Positions 23,560-35,197 of a DNA stretch of 64,000 nucleotides are shown piece by piece. The notes under the pieces were generated by a model that searched no databases, was not told the origin of the DNA, and saw only the letters and a program-made list of their open reading frames with translations. The stretch is from Ophiura sarsii (taxonomy: Eukaryota > Echinodermata > Ophiuroidea > Amphilepidida > Ophiuridae), in the NCBI GenBank assembly GCA_035610835.1, contig CM069446.1:54030934-54094933 (forward strand), given 5' to 3'. The translations under genes were made by a program, and so were the position numbers. Each line of letters begins with the position of its first letter. Within the stretch, counting starts at the first letter, position 1.

Positions 23560-24958
23560 ATGACGGACGCTCCTGGAATGCCTTCAAGCAGCCGCGAGTT
23601 GGAGGTCCTTGGCAATATAGCTAAACACTTTAACAACCCTGTAACGAGTGATTTAACTTTAACGGTAGGCGATCAGACCTACCATGTACACAGAATTGTA
23701 TTGTCAGCACAGAGCAGTGTCTTCGACACCATGTTTATGAATCGCCGGTGGAAAGAGTCTGACCAGAGAATAATTGAACTTGAAGAAACCCCAGAATGTG
23801 AAGCTGTGTTTGGAGATTTCCTGAATTTTTTCTACAGTGGAAAATTGACTCTGAGTTGTGACAACGTGTGTGCCATACATATTCTATCTGACAAGTACGA
23901 TCTACCATTGCTGAAGGAAGATGCTGTCACTGTCATGAACAATGTTCTGATGGGGTTGCAACGAAATACTCTCCCAAGTGCAGTGGTATGGCTTCCCTAT
24001 ATCGAAAAGAATATTCCTGACTTACTGTCAGTATGTTATGACGATACGGACAAACTTCTTTGAAATCGCCACTTGCAGTGATGATAAAACCACAGGAACA
24101 TTGGAACCTCGACACATGAATGTCATATTGACAGAAAACGGCAGAGATGTCGTTGTGCCGAACGAGTTGGTGATTTTTCAATTTGTAAGTAAGTGGGCCA
24201 AATTAAAGTTCACAAACCCCTATGATCAGAAAGCAAAGGAAGAACTCAAACCAATTTTAAGATCTATCCGGTTTAACAATATCAATCCGGAGGGGCTTCA
24301 GGAGATCGAACAATCGTTGCTTTTCAAAGCGAATGGTTATTTTTTTCTCAACCCAGCATACAAAGTCCACTCACAAATTCACAATGCTTCAATGGATGGA
24401 CAAGAGACGTCTGCTGGAAATGCCTTCGAAGGAAGACAAGCATGTCAAATCGATCCTGCTAATAATTGCCAAAGCCTGACTCCTAGATTGTATACCGAAG
24501 TACCTTACGGAGAAAGCGTAAATATTGACCCCGGAAAGTTTTTCCATGTGCCAATAATGCCTGTCGACTTGTCGATGTATGCACAATTGCAATCTTGTCT
24601 CAAGACATCTACTAAAAAATGGACATTAGAGTTTGAAGGAAACCAACGTAGTCAACTATATGCAAATGAGATGTTTACTCTGACACCGATATTAGCAGAT
24701 ATAGAAAGTATTTACAAAGTTGCTGTCACTGTTGCAGTGTTCTGCTCTAAGAAATGTCTAAAATATCGATATGCGATTAAGCGCACAGGCATTGTACTGC
24801 ACAGCGACTTTGCTAAACCACAACCAATCACGCTTCACTCCCCAAAACGGGATATCAAAAAGACCACTGATGGTGGAGACGAATTGGTGTTAGGTGTTAC
24901 CTTGCATTTACAATCACCCCCGACTTTGATGAGTGATGGTTGGTTGGCTCTGATGTAA
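23560..24958 (+). pseudogene. BTB-BACK protein, BTBD17-like, copy 2 (2-base deletion in BACK region)
   Basis: From the ATG at 23560 the frame gives 167 residues with an intact BTB domain (SDLTLTVGDQTYHVHRIVLS, FFYSGKL, KYDLPLL) and stops at 24063 after CYDDTDKLL. Homology to copy 1 continues in another frame from about 24040 to the TAA ending at 24958 (BACK, then the C-terminal domain with KKCLKYRYAIKRTGIV). Copy 1 reads CYDNIRTNF at the break; copy 2 lacks two bases there (GACGATACGG against GACAATATTCGG). The rest, over 300 codons, is open, so the lesion is recent, polymorphic or an assembly error. This copy lacks the lesion of copy 1. If real, the product would be a BTB domain with a truncated BACK. 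Confidence 0.82.
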
Positions 24959-25165
24959 ATAGCTTATTTGACCCCTCTCTCGAACCAACGAGGATCCCGA
25001 TCCAAGATCTTTATTTTGTCTACATCCACACGGTACTCCAGAGACTAAACATGGATGTGTTGGGATACCTCGTCCTTGAACTTTCACTCTTATAGCATAG
25101 CGTTCATGCGATATTGTTAGAGGATTGAGAAATTCACCTAAGCAAGAGTACATTAAATCGCATTT

Positions 25166-25570
25166 GCTTTGCCACACAAACAATTTCTTACTCTACAGAG
25201 CCCGAAGTAGCTCCAGATATTGATATATAAATATATACACGGCGCTGATTGCCATCGCATGCGGTGACCTGCGTTGACCCGGCGTGACCTTCGATGAATT
25301 GCCGCACATTGCGGCGGAAGTAAGGCTACTACCGCATCGCATCGCACGGCAAATATCGCCTAGTGTGAACGAACCTTTACGCCGGCGTGGTTTAGGTAAA
25401 CTACGTCTGGCGCAGATAAGTTAAGATATGGTTAAGATAGTTAAGAGTCAGTGTGCCATCAATCATCTGCGACAATTCCAATTGGGACAATTGCGCAATG
25501 CAATTTGACAGCAGACTGATGTGTTCTTATGATAAAGTCAGTTTGTACAAGGTGGGTTTACTTTGTTTGT

Positions 25571-25603
<33 letters not shown>

Positions 25604-25711
25604 TTGTTGTTTATGTTTTTACGTGTGTACCAATTATCACGGTTTTTTTAAATTGTACAAATAGTACGGTTTCAATTTAAAAAGCTGTAATGATTCCAGA
25701 ATAATGAAGCA
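25166..25711. other. No gene; (GTT)n microsatellite
   Basis: A (TTG)n tract runs from about 25565 to 25615. At 25240-25380 there are repeated GCATGCG/GCGATGCGG-type words ending TAGTGTGAACGAACC, possibly an element end. Confidence 0.4.
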
Positions 25712-25712
25712 T

Positions 25713-26347
25713 ACAGGGTGAGTAAAAAAAAGTGTACTCAACTTTGGGATTTTATTTCCAAAAGTTTGTACAAAAATTCTCTTATTATTTATTTTGGCAG
25801 AGAGCCTGTCTCATTAGCTTTCAAAAGAGTTTTAGTTGGTTAAAATTGGTCGAGGAAAACATGTTTTATGTCCATTTATATAAGAGTGTACATTTTAAAA
25901 TCCGAACAAATAACAATCTCCTTTGAATGTCACTATTGAATAATGGCGCACACTCTAATCCGATAATCTCAAAAGCATGAATTTATCTTTGCTCTGCTGA
26001 ATTCACGAAATAATTATATTGTTTTGTCATTATTTTGCATTTAATGTATGAAAATAATGTCCGAGCAAGTTTGTTTTGTCTTATTAATTAACTATTGTGT
26101 CTCACTCCTGTAGCTACTTTCATAAATATGAAACCAAATGCTCAATATTTTGTTCGGTTTCAAAACGCATTAACTTTACCAAAAAAGAAATAACTGGATA
26201 ACGGTGCCATGAAATGTTGTGATTCTTTTTGCTGATAACAGTAAATAAATGTAGCTTTTGATTCAAGCATTGGTTGCCTTCATATTTTGTTAAGATATAG
26301 TTTAAATATTTATTTTACTTTGAGTACACTTTAGTGACTCACCCTGT
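25713..26347. mobile_element. DNA element with CAGGGTGAGT terminal inverted repeats
   Basis: The left end ACAGGGTGAGTAAA with AGTGTACTCAA is inverted at the right end as TTGAGTACACT ... TGACTCACCCTGT. About 635 bases, no transposase inside. A related left end, TACAGGGTGAGTCAAAA, stands at 63470 and runs out of the window. Confidence 0.7.
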
Positions 26348-26386
26348 GTACACGCAGGTTTATGCCAAGCGACCCTCCGTGTACAG

Positions 26387-26735
26387 CAGGGGTCGCATTC
26401 TGACGCGTCTGCGCGTCCTAGACCTCTCACTTTTAAATAGTGACGCGTCAGGTTTCAAATTAGAAAGACTTGCGGGTCCCGATCAAAATTGAAGGGGTCC
26501 CTTAAATTTGACGATGTATGGAAATGGAAACCTTAAGAAATTCTGTAAATTACATATCCATCCTTTGCTCACAATATAAATTCAAACTGTCCGTAAAAAA
26601 GTAAAATTTTCAAATACCCAAACTTCAGGACCCCTCAATTTCTTGGGGGACCCCTTAAATTTGTTTTTTGAAGTCCTACGGGGTCCTGAAAAATGTCATG
26701 GGACCTCTCACATTTTTGATCCAGTGCTATCCCTG
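26387..26735. mobile_element. hAT-type non-autonomous element, 349 bp
   Basis: The ends are CAGGGGTCGCATTCTG and, inverted, CAGGGATAGCACTGG. The flanks GTGTACAG (26379-26386) and TTGTACAG (26736-26743) form an 8-base target duplication with one mismatch. Eight-base duplications with CAGG..-type ends fit the hAT superfamily. No coding capacity. Confidence 0.7.
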
Positions 26736-27018
26736 TTGTACAGATGTGTGACCCCAACAGCTACAATTTTGTCTTCGTAAAATCTTCCATGATATCAGTA
26801 GGCTTACGTCTATAGTCATCAAAATGTACCTGACCAGGTAATAAATGAGCTGATAATTCTATCAGTATCATTCCTACATAAACATATCAAATTATCAAGT
26901 TGTTGAGAAGTTTCTCCTCTTTAATTTGAGATATTGCACGCTACAATTGTTGATTATTGAGGAAGTTACAATCCCAAATGTAAGAAAAGTTGTTGGCTGG
27001 GGGCTGAACCATTACCTA

Positions 27019-28152
27019 CACTGAAAAAAAAATTGGTGTCACAGCTATACCTTCTTGGAGTCAACTGTAAATGACACTTACAAAGATGTTATTTTGACTC
27101 CTAAAATTGGTGTAATCGTCAATGATATGGGTTTGCACATAATTTACGGTGACACCGTTAAGTGTCCGACGGACACCTTTCAGTGATCATTTAGTGATTT
27201 ACACCAAAACTGGTGTCAGATTATTTGAAATAACTCCAAGGGCGTCAATAGTTGGCGGGAAAGCTCACGGTTTTTAGAGGTGTCGAAGCAGCATGACACC
27301 AATTGGTGTAATTCTGACACCAAATTGGGCGTCTATCAACATATCAACGCATGCGCCTTGGCACGCAAACATTTTCTCGTCGCCATTTTGTCCGCATGTT
27401 ACGAGCCGGTAAGACTGGTACCGATCTGCTCCATTTCCAGACATTTTTGATAATAATTATGATACAATTAGCGTAATGTAAGCCTTGTTCATGTTGTTTA
27501 ATATTGCGCCAACTAACTGATGAAATAAATTACAATTTCATAGTCAGAGACTATTTGTTAGCTTGTTGTGTCAGGATTCATTTTGGACTGTGTGTCAGTG
27601 CATGGACCTACTAGTACTATGTGTGTGTTCGTCATGCATGCATACGATGATACGTGCAACATTACATATAGCCCGATTTATCTGGCTCAGTGGTCGTCTT
27701 TTTCATACGGACGTCTTACATTACGCTAATTGTCTCATAATTATTATCAAAAATGTCTGGAAATGGAGCAGATCGGTACTTACCAGTCTTTACCGGCTCG
27801 TAAACATGTGCTAGAGGTGACAAATACTCATTTTCCCATTCACCTAATTAGGGTGTAAATGAATCTCAATATGACACTTTTAAGTGTCATATTGAGATTC
27901 ATTTACACCCTAATTAGGTGAAAAGAGAGTCAAAAGAGAGTCAATTTTACCCCATTTGGGGTGTAATGACATTTTTCGAAAATGGGTCCTCAGGTAGCCA
28001 CCCTAGGTGTCAAAATGAATATGACACATGTGTCATATTTTACACTCATAATGGTGTCAATTTGACACCTTTACATGTAGGTGGTCAACTGAGAACCCAT
28101 TTTTTGACACGCTTGTTTTAGTGTCAAAATGACACCAACTTATTTTTCAGTG
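27019..28152. mobile_element. 1.13-kb inverted-repeat DNA element, TA target site, with nested palindromes
   Basis: The left end CACTGAAAAAAAAATTGGTG is inverted at the right end (CACCAACTTATTTTTCAGTG), with TA on both sides (27017-27018 and 28153-28154). Inside are an inverted pair of ~85-base arms (27389-27480 and 27719-27808, sharing GATCTGCTCCATTTCCAGAC) and a perfect palindrome at 27839-27922. The word GACAC(C/T) and its complement recur throughout. No transposase frame, so non-autonomous. TA target and ends are compatible with a Tc1/mariner-like mobiliser; this is inference. Confidence 0.75.
27839..27922. repeat. Perfect 84-base palindrome (41-base arms)
   Basis: The left arm starts TTCACCTAATTAGGGTG and ends ATGACACTT. 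After a 2-base centre (TT) the exact complement follows, ending AATTAGGTGAA. Every position of the 41-base arms pairs. Confidence 0.95.
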
Positions 28153-28210
28153 TATGACTGATCCATTAGCGGATCAGTCAGAGGGCGGCCTATTTCCCGC
28201 CAGCGGTTAT

Positions 28211-28335
28211 ATTTTTCGTACATGATCCTAGTGAAATTCACAAAATTCACTGAATAAAATGAAATTCAGCAAAATTTACTGAATAAAATAATTTTTGAAC
28301 AAATCTGATTCCACTAGGATCATGTACGAAAAAAA
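28211..28335. repeat. Short inverted-repeat element
   Basis: TTTTTCGTACATGATCCTAG at the left is inverted at the right as CTAGGATCATGTACGAAAAA. Between them lie direct repeats of AAATTCACTGAATAAAAT. Probably a small MITE. Confidence 0.65.
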
Positions 28336-28910
28336 TAATCGCTTCCCGCCACAGTTTTGACTTTGGTTTGTGGCTTTTGTTCAATTCTGTCATGTGACTG
28401 CGACCAAAACGTCGACATAACAGTGTTTAACGAGAATAATATAATAACAACCAACAAGTATTCTTAATATGAATATATTTTCGCAATATTTATCATAACG
28501 ATATCATAATATGTACAAAACATTATTAATAATACATCAAGTCATCACAGAAAACACACCCCATCCTAAGATCATACACGTACAAGTACGTGTAAATAAT
28601 GTTATTGTGTTTTCTGTATTCATAAAACATACAATATAAAATGTATATCATATATGATAACGTAATATAATTTGACAATTATAGATACATTAGGTTCATT
28701 CTACGTGTATATTTTAATTCATATGATTCCAGTACTAAAGCACTTATTGTGTATGCATGCACTGGCAACTCATCATTTCCAACCGGCCAATCATTCTGAC
28801 AGTCTTAAGGCGACTTCCTTGATTGTATTTAAAGAAAGTGTCCAGCAAGTACAAGATTGTGTTTAGATATGATAGTAAAATATTTATCGAGCCCAAATCG
28901 CGTAATTATA

Positions 28911-29172
28911 TAGAACAAAACATCATACTTATTATAAAAATGAATACAAAACTGCCATCTCTCAACATGCCATTTTTAAAATTCGCGGTGATCGAAAGTC
29001 CTGGGATCAATGACGTCATGGTTATTGGTGCTCAAATTTACGCAAGTGCATTGTGTAACTATGACTTCATTGATGCCGGGACTTTCGATTGCCGCGAATT
29101 TTAAAAATTGCATGTTGAGAGATGGCAGTGTTTATTCGGATTTTAAGATAAGTATGATGTTTTGTTCTATAT
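28911..29172. mobile_element. Foldback MITE with ~95-bp arms
   Basis: The left arm starts TATAGAACAAAACATCATAC and includes CTGCCATCTCTCAACATG; the right arm is its inverse and ends GATGTTTTGTTCTATA. It interrupts the duplicated segment that is continuous at 15.1 kb, so it inserted after the duplication. Confidence 0.8.
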
Positions 29173-29250
29173 TACTACATGATTTGGACGCGATAACTCT
29201 TTTTCTAACATATAATGCACAATGTTTTGCTTGCCGGACACCTTCTTTAA

Positions 29251-29774
29251 CAAAACCCAGTCACACCTCGGGGATTGAGGTTGGAAAATCATTTCATATT
29301 TGGTCCATACATCAAGATATGATGAACCATCATTTATGAAGGAGATGATAACGGGCTTACTAATGTTTTTCTTCTTTTCCATGCCTCTTTCCCTTTGTCG
29401 CATCCTTGACTTTATTTATTCAGCTCATTATACTTTGCTTTTATATGAAAGTGTAGTTTTACAGTTAGATTGGGAAACTTTCGCCTGTATTTCGGCAACA
29501 CAGAGAGCTGTTATTGTAAGCTTGGTGCCAAAATAATTGTACAGGTCTTCTCTATCAAACTATTTAATTATTGTCATACTGCAAATGATTTATCTGGGAA
29601 TACTTGGGACATCCTGTAGTATTCAATATTTTGATTGTACGATGACAGTACAACAACAATTTCGTATCGTGTTGAAATTGACTTTAGCTGCATGTTATAA
29701 CTGTTTCTACTAAGGGAGCACATCAAAACTCGACCGCGCGGCAATTTTGATGTGCTCCCTAATCAAAGTTTGAC
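29251..29774 (+). repeat. Duplicated segment, interrupted copy (left part)
   Basis: Matches 15125-15595. The match stops after ATCAAAGTTTGACCA and resumes at 35198 with GACCAGACAGA. The intervening 5.4 kb is inserted material with GACCA on both sides. Confidence 0.7.
29712..29759. repeat. Perfect hairpin with 16-base arms
   Basis: AGGGAGCACATCAAAA, a 16-base GC-rich loop, then TTTTGATGTGCTCCCT. It lies inside the duplicated segment and is absent from the 15.5 kb copy. Confidence 0.8.
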
Positions 29775-31304
29775 CACCAACCAACTCAGGTTATACCATC
29801 CAAAACCCACGGGCAGTTCAAAAAGGCAGTAAAAAAGTCACTTTCTATCTTGATATTTCATCCGTTTTTATATGCGGTTGTTTCTTAAAAAGTGCAATAT
29901 TTTTGGTGTGCAAATATATATGATGTTTTAATACATGTGCAATTTTATTATTTGAAGGACTCCAATGGAAATAAGACCTTTTTAGAGCTTTCTTGGGCTA
30001 TCCTTGGCATTATATTATTACTATGTTGTGCTAATTGTTGTAATATTTAAGATTTGTATATTGATCTGGGACCTGTTTCATAAAGCTTTTAAGATCAATC
30101 TTATCCACTTAAGATTGATCTCAAGTCCCTAATCAATCTTAACTTTAAGATTGATCTTAAATCGTTTTCATAAAACAAATAAGATTGATTTCAATCCTAG
30201 GTAAGTTTGATATCAATCTTATATTTATATAGTGATCCGGATCACTATATAAGTGTAAGATTAATTGATAAGAGTAATTGATCTTAAATATTACATGATG
30301 AAAGACCACATGATTGATTGTACAATTTGGCGGGAAATATGACAACAATTGTTCAAAGTGAAGCGCTCCAGTGCTAGACATGGCTAATCAGTTATTTCTG
30401 TTGCACAATGCTCATGCATTTAGAAGAGATAAGAGGGCAGTTAAGGGACAGAGAACGCCCTTTAGATCGCTTTAATAATAAGCAAATGTACAAGAGATTT
30501 CAATTCAAAATTACCATCTTTAAAAATTGGAGTTCTTCCTGAGCTGCTCTCTAAAGTTGAGTTCTTAGGTATAATTACTCGACCTTTCCAATTTCGGTTG
30601 ATAACATACACGTATATAGTATGAGTATTAATTGTGTGATTAAATCTTCTTGATCATGTTGGTACATTATGACGCTGAGATGCTCTTCCTACTACTTTTG
30701 TCTCCCACTGTATATATCAATTCCGATGTCTACAGGTAATTGATACATGTGGGTGAAATGTTTGGTCATTAGGGGTGGCTATGAGTTGACAAAACTGCTG
30801 CCGGAAAAATATGTTTATTGTGGGGAAAATTTCACATAGTGCAACTGATTTCTTACAACATTTGACCCCTAGGTCATCCGTGTCGCGAAGGGGGTTTACT
30901 ATTTTAGAAAAAAGTTAGCTGACCGTACGCCACATTTGGAATTGTCTTTAGCAAAAACTAATTTATAATGTTTAGATTGTAAAAATGGTAGATTCCAAAT
31001 AATCTCTTTTAAATCTAAAAAAAATCATCAAATGTTGCATGGTGATAGTTTTTTTACACAGAACATAGGGATGTCATATATCATTGTAATAGGGGGTGGG
31101 GGTTGCGTGCTTTATTTTCACCAAACTTGCAACTAATATTGACAGTGTTTTACTTTTACCCTCACCATGGAAGTTGCATACATGTTTATAAATAATTCGG
31201 GAAGCCTTAAAATATCTCAAAATTTGAGTGAATAAATAATCAATAATATTTAGGGACCGTTGATTATTTATGCTGGAGGGTGGCTGGGTAAACGTAGCTT
31301 TCAT

Positions 31305-31325
31305 GTTGAAAGGGGGGGGGGGGGG
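31305..31325 (+). repeat. Poly-G tract
   Basis: G run near 31311-31325 inside the large inverted-repeat unit. A second tract, interrupted by one A, lies at 31771-31789. Confidence 0.8.
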
Positions 31326-32102
31326 CTATTTAACATTTTATTCTTAAACAGGGGGTGTATCCTTTTTTAAACTATAAAGATGGTAGTGATTGGTTGATTT
31401 TAGAGGCTAATATTTTCTGTGTACTCCTACTCGGACGATCTGTTGGGGAAAACATCTATATAGGACCTATAAACAATGTGAGAAAATTAGAGCCATGCAT
31501 AAAAGATGTTAATTAGTCTCACAAAAATCCCCCAAAAATGTAATTTCTTGCATTCTTTTCACCTTGCCTCAACTTTGCACCAATGCTTATCACAAAAGTA
31601 GAATGTGTCACTGACTAACGACACATTTGGGTCAAGAAAGTTTGCGCGCTGTGAGGATTTTGTTTACCAGCAATTAGTAACACTCACGCATGAAGATATA
31701 GGCCTAGTATTAGTGACTTTCTTTTCAGTTCAGTTAGGAGTCATATACTATAATAGGCCGATTGTAGTGCCGGGGGGGGGGGGAGGGGGGAATTAAGTGG
31801 ATATCAGGTTACGTGAAAGTGGCACCAAATAGGGCCCCATTTTCACCCTCTGGGAGAATGAATCTGGTTACCATTTTTGGTAAATTTATGGGTCTAAAAT
31901 CCTTAATGTTGCCGTTTTTCACAGAAATGCTAGCAACATCTGTCGAATATATAAAAAGAAATCCCAGGGGGAGTACTGACATTGGAAAGGGGTAGAGGTA
32001 TATGCCGCTCACCCTGAAGGTTCCCCTTTTCACCCTCTTCTGCTAGCTCTTACGACCCCCACCCCCTTTGAGCCTGCCTGCATCAGTTCTTAAGACACCC
32101 CC

Positions 32103-32199
32103 CAGTGGCGCAGCTAGGATTTTTTTCAGGGGGTGGGGGAGGAAGATTTCTAAAATTTTCGTCCCCATTTTCCCGCTTCTCCGTCCCCATTTTAGGTGT

Positions 32200-32234
<35 letters not shown>

Positions 32235-32267
32235 CTGCCCCCATGCCCCCCGCTGGCTACGCTACTG
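32103..32267. mobile_element. hAT-type MITE with CAGTGGCG ends and poly-G core
   Basis: The left end CAGTGGCGCAGCTAGG and the inverted right end CAGTAGCGTAGCCAGC agree at most positions. ACACCCCC flanks both sides (32095-32102, 32268-32275), an 8-base target duplication, though the right copy merges with a C run. The core holds a 29-base G run (32202-32230). CAGTGGCG ends with 8-base duplications fit hAT. Frames across it are homopolymer by-products. Confidence 0.7.
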
Positions 32268-32269
32268 AC

Positions 32270-32303
<34 letters not shown>
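32268..32303 (+). repeat. Poly-C tract, 33 bases
   Basis: C run from 32271 to 32303, immediately after the hAT-type MITE. Confidence 0.9.
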
Positions 32304-32887
32304 ATTTTAATGAAAATTCAAAAACTGGGACAACATTGCGTACCACAGTTCCACTTTGTTTGAAAAATTTGCGTTCTAACACCCCAAAAAATGTTTGTTC
32401 TACTAAAACGGGGTTTTTTGAGAAAATCAGTTCAAGGTCCATTCTCCGTTAAAGTGTTCAAGTTGAGTCTCCAAAAAGACCAAATAACATCCAACCAGAA
32501 TTCATTAAAATCCTTTAGAATCGTAAACTTAAATAGTTTTAGAACATAGAACAATGCATGGGTGATTCTTAAAAATACCTCTTTTTTGGGGGAAAACCAA
32601 TTGAAGTTAGCACTTTTAACGAACTAACAGATAGGTTACGTTACTACAAAATTTCCTGGCTCAAAGGTGCTGAAAATGTTTCCCCGCACCCATAACCCCC
32701 ATGTGATTATACCTGCTACTTTGAATTTAAATATTGAAATCACATGATGCTTCTCTGAAGTCGTATTATCATACAAATGTACTGCAAGTGTCAAGTGACA
32801 GCATAAAGTTGTAACAGATACGTTACCAAGCTAGCCAGATACGTTACCGGACTGGTTGAATATAAGTAGCTCATACATGTACGTTAA

Positions 32888-32927
32888 CATAGAAAATGTA
32901 TGGTTTAAAAACCATACATTTTCTATG
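32888..32927. repeat. Perfect palindrome, 19-base arms
   Basis: CATAGAAAATGTATGGTTT, two bases, then AAACCATACATTTTCTATG. Confidence 0.9.
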
Positions 32928-33401
32928 CAAACTATTCATTGGCATGTTTACAAGCTTTTATGCATTGAATTACATCTCAATTATGTTCTAAATCCTGTAT
33001 ATTTGAGACCAAGAATAATCAGTAACGTATCTGGGGTAACGTATCTGGGGTAACGTAGTGTCGGCCTTTTTCTTAATTGGGCAATTCTGACAAGTATGAT
33101 AAACTTACCGATTAAATGTCCATGCTTGGTTAGTCATCACCCAACACATTAATGCCTGGTATGGCATTCGACTCCATATATCGCGGCATTTTAGCAGAGG
33201 GTAGTAGAATATAGGTAACGTATCTGGTGCAGCACAAACGTACACGTAAGGATTTTTTTACTTTCATAGACACGATTTTTGTGATAATGTAACATAGGCA
33301 AATGAGAGCAGTTGTTAGGTCTAGAAAAGGTAATAGTTTGGATAATGACTCTTTGTTTGTTATTCAAATTTTTTATTGAATTGCAAGTTATTCATGAACA
33401 C

Positions 33402-33618
33402 AATTCACTCTCTAGGAGTGACTGTGCTTCACTCAACGGAAGAGTAAATGTCCACTCTTTTAGAGTGAGAATCACTCTTTTCCCACTCTTTTAAGAGTGA
33501 AATATTTTCACTCTTTTAGAAGAGTGACTTTCACTCTTCAAGGAGTGATCACTAGATCCACTCTAACAAAAAGTGAACATTCACTCTAAAAGAGTGAAAT
33601 AACACTCTTTAACATTAA
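33402..33618. mobile_element. AGAGTGA-type palindromic element, copy 1
   Basis: Begins CACTCTCTAGGAGTGAC and ends TTAACATTAAGAGAGTA. The body is almost entirely CACTCTTTT and AAAAGAGTGA in alternating orientations. The same style of sequence forms the elements at 51048-51329 and 51741-52032. Confidence 0.65.
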
Positions 33619-33916
33619 GAGAGTATCAGTAAAAAGTATTATTTGAATTCATTTGTGTGCAAAGCTACAGCCTGGGTTCAATAATATATATTCACGATCT
33701 CTCAATAATACAAAACATCCATCTCAAATAGCTTCAAAATAAAGTTATTTGATTTTGGCGCGATAATCATATCAAATTTGGTTAAATAAGACCAAATATT
33801 GACAATTTTATCATAAAACAGCTAAATTTGCATACCAAATTAGTTAGTACATGTATTAGACCAAATTTGACAATTTAAGCGTAAATTGACACAAAAAATG
33901 TCCTCATTTTTCATGC

Positions 33917-34120
33917 CCCCCCCCCCCCCCAATAATTCTTGCCCACCCCCCTCCCAAAAAGAAAATTACGAGGTTGGTGCCGCCGCCACTGGTTCCAGGA
34001 TTAAAAATAACGGGGGCTGACCAAGCCCGTACCCCCAAAAATCGCAAAAAGGTGCCCCATTTTTTTTGCCGCCATCTCGTGAAATCCTGATAAGTGGGGT
34101 GGGGGGGGGGGGGGGGGGTA
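33917..34120. repeat. Poly-C / poly-G pair with CGCCGCCACTGG end
   Basis: A C run near 33917-33930 and a G run near 34098-34118 flank a stretch containing GCCGCCGCCACTGGTT, which resembles a decayed CAGTGGCG-type hAT end. Confidence 0.4.
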
Positions 34121-34439
34121 GCGCAGCCGTAGCGATGTGGTTGTCAACTACAACTAAACCGGCCGACAAAAATATCATGGTCCAAATCGCAAAGTTGAAA
34201 CCGGCCAAACAAAATTGCATGGTCGAAATCGCAAATACCAAAGTTACCACCCTTGGGTACGACGCCCCCTGTATCCATCCACCACTGCCTTATACAACCT
34301 AAACAGTGTATACCCCAAAACGCTATGTACATTTTGACTACATTTTTTATTATTTTAAAAATCACACAAAACAAAATCACTTTTTGGACCAATTTCTTTT
34401 CAAACAATCTGTCAATTTTTTTTTTTTAAAAGGCCCAAA

Positions 34440-34658
34440 ATTGCTTGATTATACTATTAAGACACTCATCTAGTGCCGATTTTTCTCATTTTTTCTTTTA
34501 AAGCTGTATTTTTTGAAATTTTGACCAAAAAGTGCCAAAAATGTGATTTTTTTCTCACTTTTTTTGCCATTTTGGGTCAAAATTTCAAAAATACAGGTTT
34601 AGAAAAAAAAGGAGAAAATCGGCACAAGATTAGTGTCTTAATTGTATAATCAAGCAAT
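34440..34658. repeat. Foldback repeat, ~100-bp arms
   Basis: ATTGCTTGATTATAC at the left is inverted at 34643-34658 (ATAATCAAGCAAT). TCAAAATTTC-type words pair across a centre near 34553. Imperfect but continuous. Confidence 0.65.
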
Positions 34659-35197
34659 TTTTGGCATTTTTTACTCAAAAATAATTTTGTTAGCTTGTCC
34701 CAAATAAATTTGGTCAAATAAGTGATTTTTGTGATTTTCTCAAAAAAATCAACATTTTTTGTCAACATTTATGCCAAAAAGGATTCTCTGACCCAAATCC
34801 CTTCCAAAAATGTATACTTTTATATGCATTTGATTAATAATTTAATAATTACACCATTCACAAAATTCAAGAAGTGACTTCCTTGAGTCCCCTCCTGCAA
34901 AGAAAAGAGCAACAAGGTCAAAGGTCACATAGTCACTCACTCAGCCTTGTTCATGAATATTAACTTTAAAATTTCATAATTATTTAAGATTGATTTTACA
35001 GTAATCAATCTTATCCTAAGATTGATTTTATGAAAGCCATTTTAAGATAAATCTTTATATAAGATTGATCTTAGCACAATCAATCTTAAAATCAGATTTA
35101 AGATCAATCTTAAGAAAAAGCTTTATGAAACGGGTCCCTGATGTATTGTATCTCTGTGTCTTGATATGCCAAATAAAACTAAACTAAACTAAATTAG

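Larger units (their letters stand above)
23010..25165 (+). repeat. Segmental duplication, copy 2
   Basis: Counterpart of 3040-5560, same orientation, offset about 20 kb, with many small insertions and deletions. The clearest conserved parts are the upstream block at 23028-23180, the intron acceptor and the BTB coding region. Confidence 0.75.
30066..35139. mobile_element. Large inverted-repeat unit, ends (CT/CA)GGGACC(T/C)GTTTCATAAAGC
   Basis: The left end CTGGGACCTGTTTCATAAAG is inverted at 35120-35139. GAT lies immediately outside both ends (30063-30065, 35140-35142), a possible 3-base target duplication. Both ends continue inward with many AAGATTGAT/ATCAATCTT palindromes (to about 30290, and from about 34985). 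No matching end lies between them, so they appear to be one element whose interior holds later insertions (hAT-like MITE, AGAGTGA element, foldbacks, poly-G runs). No transposase recognised. Confidence 0.55.
29775..35197 (+). mobile_element. Retroelement 3' end with (AAACT)n tail, split by a 5-kb element
   Basis: The outer sequence is 29775-30065 plus 35140-35197, ending AATAAAACTAAACTAAACT. GACCA flanks both ends, and the empty site survives at 15.59 kb. The tail resembles a similar end at 40466-40503 (AATAAAAAACTGAACTGAAC). No reverse transcriptase is present, so this is a short truncated insert. Confidence 0.5.

Noticed and set aside
32105..32452. 115-codon glycine/proline-rich frame
   Set aside because: The Gly and Pro runs are translations of homopolymer G and C tracts in a MITE.
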